Source of the DNA: Planctomycetota bacterium
GTDB taxonomy: Bacteria > Planctomycetota > J058 > J103
Assembly: GCA_003694875.1 (NCBI GenBank)
Contig: RFJN01000386.1
Span: forward strand, 1 to 6,183
Direction: 5' to 3'
DNA: 6,183 nt
Below, piece by piece: positions 4,586-6,183 of this stretch. Both the position numbers and the translations under genes were made by a program. Numbering within the stretch: position 1 is the first letter of the stretch; each line of letters begins with the position of its first letter. Under the pieces are notes generated by a model. The model saw only the letters and a program-made list of their open reading frames with translations. It was not told the origin of the DNA and searched no databases.

Positions 4586-6183
4586 ATGTCGGGTCTGCGG
4601 GGGGCGCGCGGGATCGTCGTGCCGTGGCTGGTCGTGGCGGCGATCGCGCCGGGGCTCGTGCGGGCGAAGGAGGCGGGGAGCGCGGCGGGCGTTCGGGCGC
4701 GCGAGGTGTTGGACGCGCGCGAGCTCGCGGCGTTCGAGCGCACCTGGCAGCGTGTCGCGCGGGAGGCGACACCGAAGACCGTCATGGTGCTCGGGCTGAT
4801 CGGGCTCGGCACCGGCGCCCGGATCGACGAGGACGGTACCGTCGTCACGAATGCGCACGTGGCCGCGGGCGCGAGCTACGCGGTGCTCACCTACCACGAC
4901 GGAACGCGGGTGCTCGCTCGCCGGCTCGGGATCGACTACGACAAGGATCTCGCGGTGCTGCGCCCGGTCGAGCGCAGCGAGAAGCCGCTGCCGTACTTCG
5001 AGTTCAGACGGCAACGCCCGCGGGCCGGAGCGTGGGTGGCCGCACTCGGCTATCCCGGCGGGCCCCGTGGTGACGCGAAGCCGATCTTCACCGTGGGACG
5101 AGTCGTGCAGCCCGAGGGGCGGGGGATGGCGCAGGTCTCGGGCTTTCTCGACTATGGCGATGCGATCCGTACCGACGTGCCGATCTTCAGCGGCAACTCG
5201 GGCGGCCCGCTCGTGGACGCCCAGGGGCGTCTCGTGGGGATCAACGGCGCGGTCGATCTCGCGGCCGCTCTCGGCGCCGACGGGCTCGGCAGCCTCGCGA
5301 TCCCGAGCGAACTCGTCGAGCGGCGCATCCGTCGGCTCGAGGGGGGCGTGGTGCGGCTGCCGGGCGACGTGGTGCTCGATCCCGCGACGAATCCGCTGCT
5401 GCGCTGGCTCCGGGAGAAGCTCGACGCCTCGGTCCGCAAGGAGATGGAGCGGCGGCTCGAGAACGATCCGCTGCGTCCCATGCCGCCCGCGCTCGCGAGA
5501 AAACTTGCCGAGGATGCTCTCGAGCACGCCGAACGGGTCGCCGCCTCCCACGCCGAACTCGAGGGCTTCACCCGCTCGGTGCGCCACTCGGGACGCAACC
5601 GCGTCCTGCGGGCGAGCATGGCGCGTGTGCTCGAGGACAGGAACATTCCGGTTCGCGCGTTGCACGCGCCCGACGGGCGGGTCGTGGCGGCGACCGATCT
5701 GGGCGCGCGCGGGTGCGTGGTCGTGCTCGCGGCGGCCGGAGAGGGCGACGGCCACTTCGAGGACGAGCGCGGCCGGCGCTGGCGGGTGGCGCGCCGCAGC
5801 GAGGAGCACGGACTGGCGCTGCTCGAGCCGGTGGGCGAGGCGCCGCCGGTGCACAGGATCGCCGAGCGGCGGGAGGAACCGGCGGTCGGCACCCTCGTGG
5901 CGGTGCCGGACACCGCCGGCGAGATCGTGGCCGCGGGCGTGGTCAGCGCGCGCGCGCGGATGATCCCCACCGACCTCGAGGAGCTGATGCAGACAGCGCT
6001 GTTCGACCGGCTGCGACGTCCCCTGCGCGTGTTGCTCGTCGCGCTCGAGGAGTTCGGTTCTAAGGAGACCGCCGAACTCGCGCGCCAGATCCGGCGCGCG
6101 ATCGAGATTCGCTCCGGTTTCTCCTCCGGCGTGCAGGACCGCGGGTTCAAGCACGCCCTGAGCTTCGACGCCCCGATCGACGA
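4586..6183 (+). CDS. Secreted trypsin-like serine protease with a second, degenerate protease barrel (3'-partial)
   Basis: There are 532 residues and no stop before the window edge. The N-terminus has basic residues, a hydrophobic stretch (10-25) and a VRA site (25-27) for signal peptidase I, so the protein is periplasmic or secreted. Domain 1 (about 50-250) is a trypsin/HtrA-like fold with the full triad: His91 in VTNAHV, Asp121 in DKDLAVL and Ser205 in GNSGGPLV. A charged helical linker (about 268-330) follows instead of a recognisable PDZ domain. Residues from about 355 look like a second copy of the fold: GRVVAATDLG aligns with GTVVTNAHVA and EEHGLALLEP with DKDLAVLRP. Here His is replaced by Asp371 and the catalytic Asp by Gly409. 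An approximately 50-residue helical insertion (460-508) precedes FDAPID, the counterpart of TDVPIF just before the nucleophile. The serine of domain 2 lies beyond the edge. Likely role: envelope protein quality control or regulated proteolysis, with the second barrel as binding module. It is divergent from the NYN gene. Confidence 0.9.
   Translation, partial: MSGLRGARGIVVPWLVVAAIAPGLVRAKEAGSAAGVRAREVLDARELAAFERTWQRVAREATPKTVMVLGLIGLGTGARIDEDGTVVTNAHVAAGASYAVLTYHDGTRVLARRLGIDYDKDLAVLRPVERSEKPLPYFEFRRQRPRAGAWVAALGYPGGPRGDAKPIFTVGRVVQPEGRGMAQVSGFLDYGDAIRTDVPIFSGNSGGPLVDAQGRLVGINGAVDLAAALGADGLGSLAIPSELVERRIRRLEGGVVRLPGDVVLDPATNPLLRWLREKLDASVRKEMERRLENDPLRPMPPALARKLAEDALEHAERVAASHAELEGFTRSVRHSGRNRVLRASMARVLEDRNIPVRALHAPDGRVVAATDLGARGCVVVLAAAGEGDGHFEDERGRRWRVARRSEEHGLALLEPVGEAPPVHRIAERREEPAVGTLVAVPDTAGEIVAAGVVSARARMIPTDLEELMQTALFDRLRRPLRVLLVALEEFGSKETAELARQIRRAIEIRSGFSSGVQDRGFKHALSFDAPID

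Noticed and set aside
4508..6154. Long open frame on the minus strand across the protease gene
   Set aside because: It is antisense to a gene with a clear signal peptide and catalytic triad. Its product is His/Arg/Pro-rich without any domain. It is a by-product of high G/C at third positions.

Overview
The window is a strongly GC-rich bacterial segment with dense coding and a third-position G/C bias that opens long false frames on the opposite strand. It suggests a Gram-negative proteobacterium. One protein has a periplasmic-type signal peptide on a trypsin-like protease. Another ends in a Gly-rich/Cys, hydrophobic, Arg-rich sorting tail of the general JDVT-CTERM or MYXO-CTERM kind. A high-GC gammaproteobacterium (Chromatiales/Ectothiorhodospiraceae-like) is my first guess and a myxobacterium-like lineage the alternative; neither is proven by the sequence.

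Layout: (1) 3-1100 (+), the 3' part of a cell-surface protein made of three ASPM/SPD-2/Hydin-type (choice-of-anchor D) beta-sandwich repeats and a C-terminal sorting tail. (2) 1126-1407 (+), a 93-residue glutaredoxin/GST-N-like protein with a CPYC active site, 25 bases downstream and possibly cotranscribed. (3) 1408-1820, a 413-base gene-free leader with several short hairpins and a candidate promoter. (4) 1821-3515 (+), a multidomain signalling protein: FHA domain, four-cysteine zinc-ribbon-like motif, protein-kinase-like domain that has lost its catalytic residues, and a C-terminal DUF4388/PATAN-like domain. (5) 3516-3900, a 385-base gene-free region with a pair of inverted palindromic repeats (18-bp perfect arms, 77 bp apart, each arm itself a hairpin) resembling a REP doublet/BIME. 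(6) 3901-4398 (-), a NYN-domain (YacP/Rae1-like) predicted ribonuclease. (7) 4399-4585, a short divergent regulatory region with a 7-bp inverted repeat. (8) 4586-end (+), a secreted trypsin-like serine protease, truncated by the window edge, with an intact catalytic triad in the first barrel and a second barrel that has lost at least its His and Asp.

No single pathway unites the genes. The recurring theme is inactive copies used as sensor or scaffold modules: a pseudokinase fused to phospho-peptide-binding and DUF4388 modules, and an active protease barrel fused to a partly dead one. The candidates for undescribed biology are the FHA-Zn-pseudokinase-DUF4388 scaffold, the two-barrel protease with helical insertions, and the inverted palindromic repeat element.
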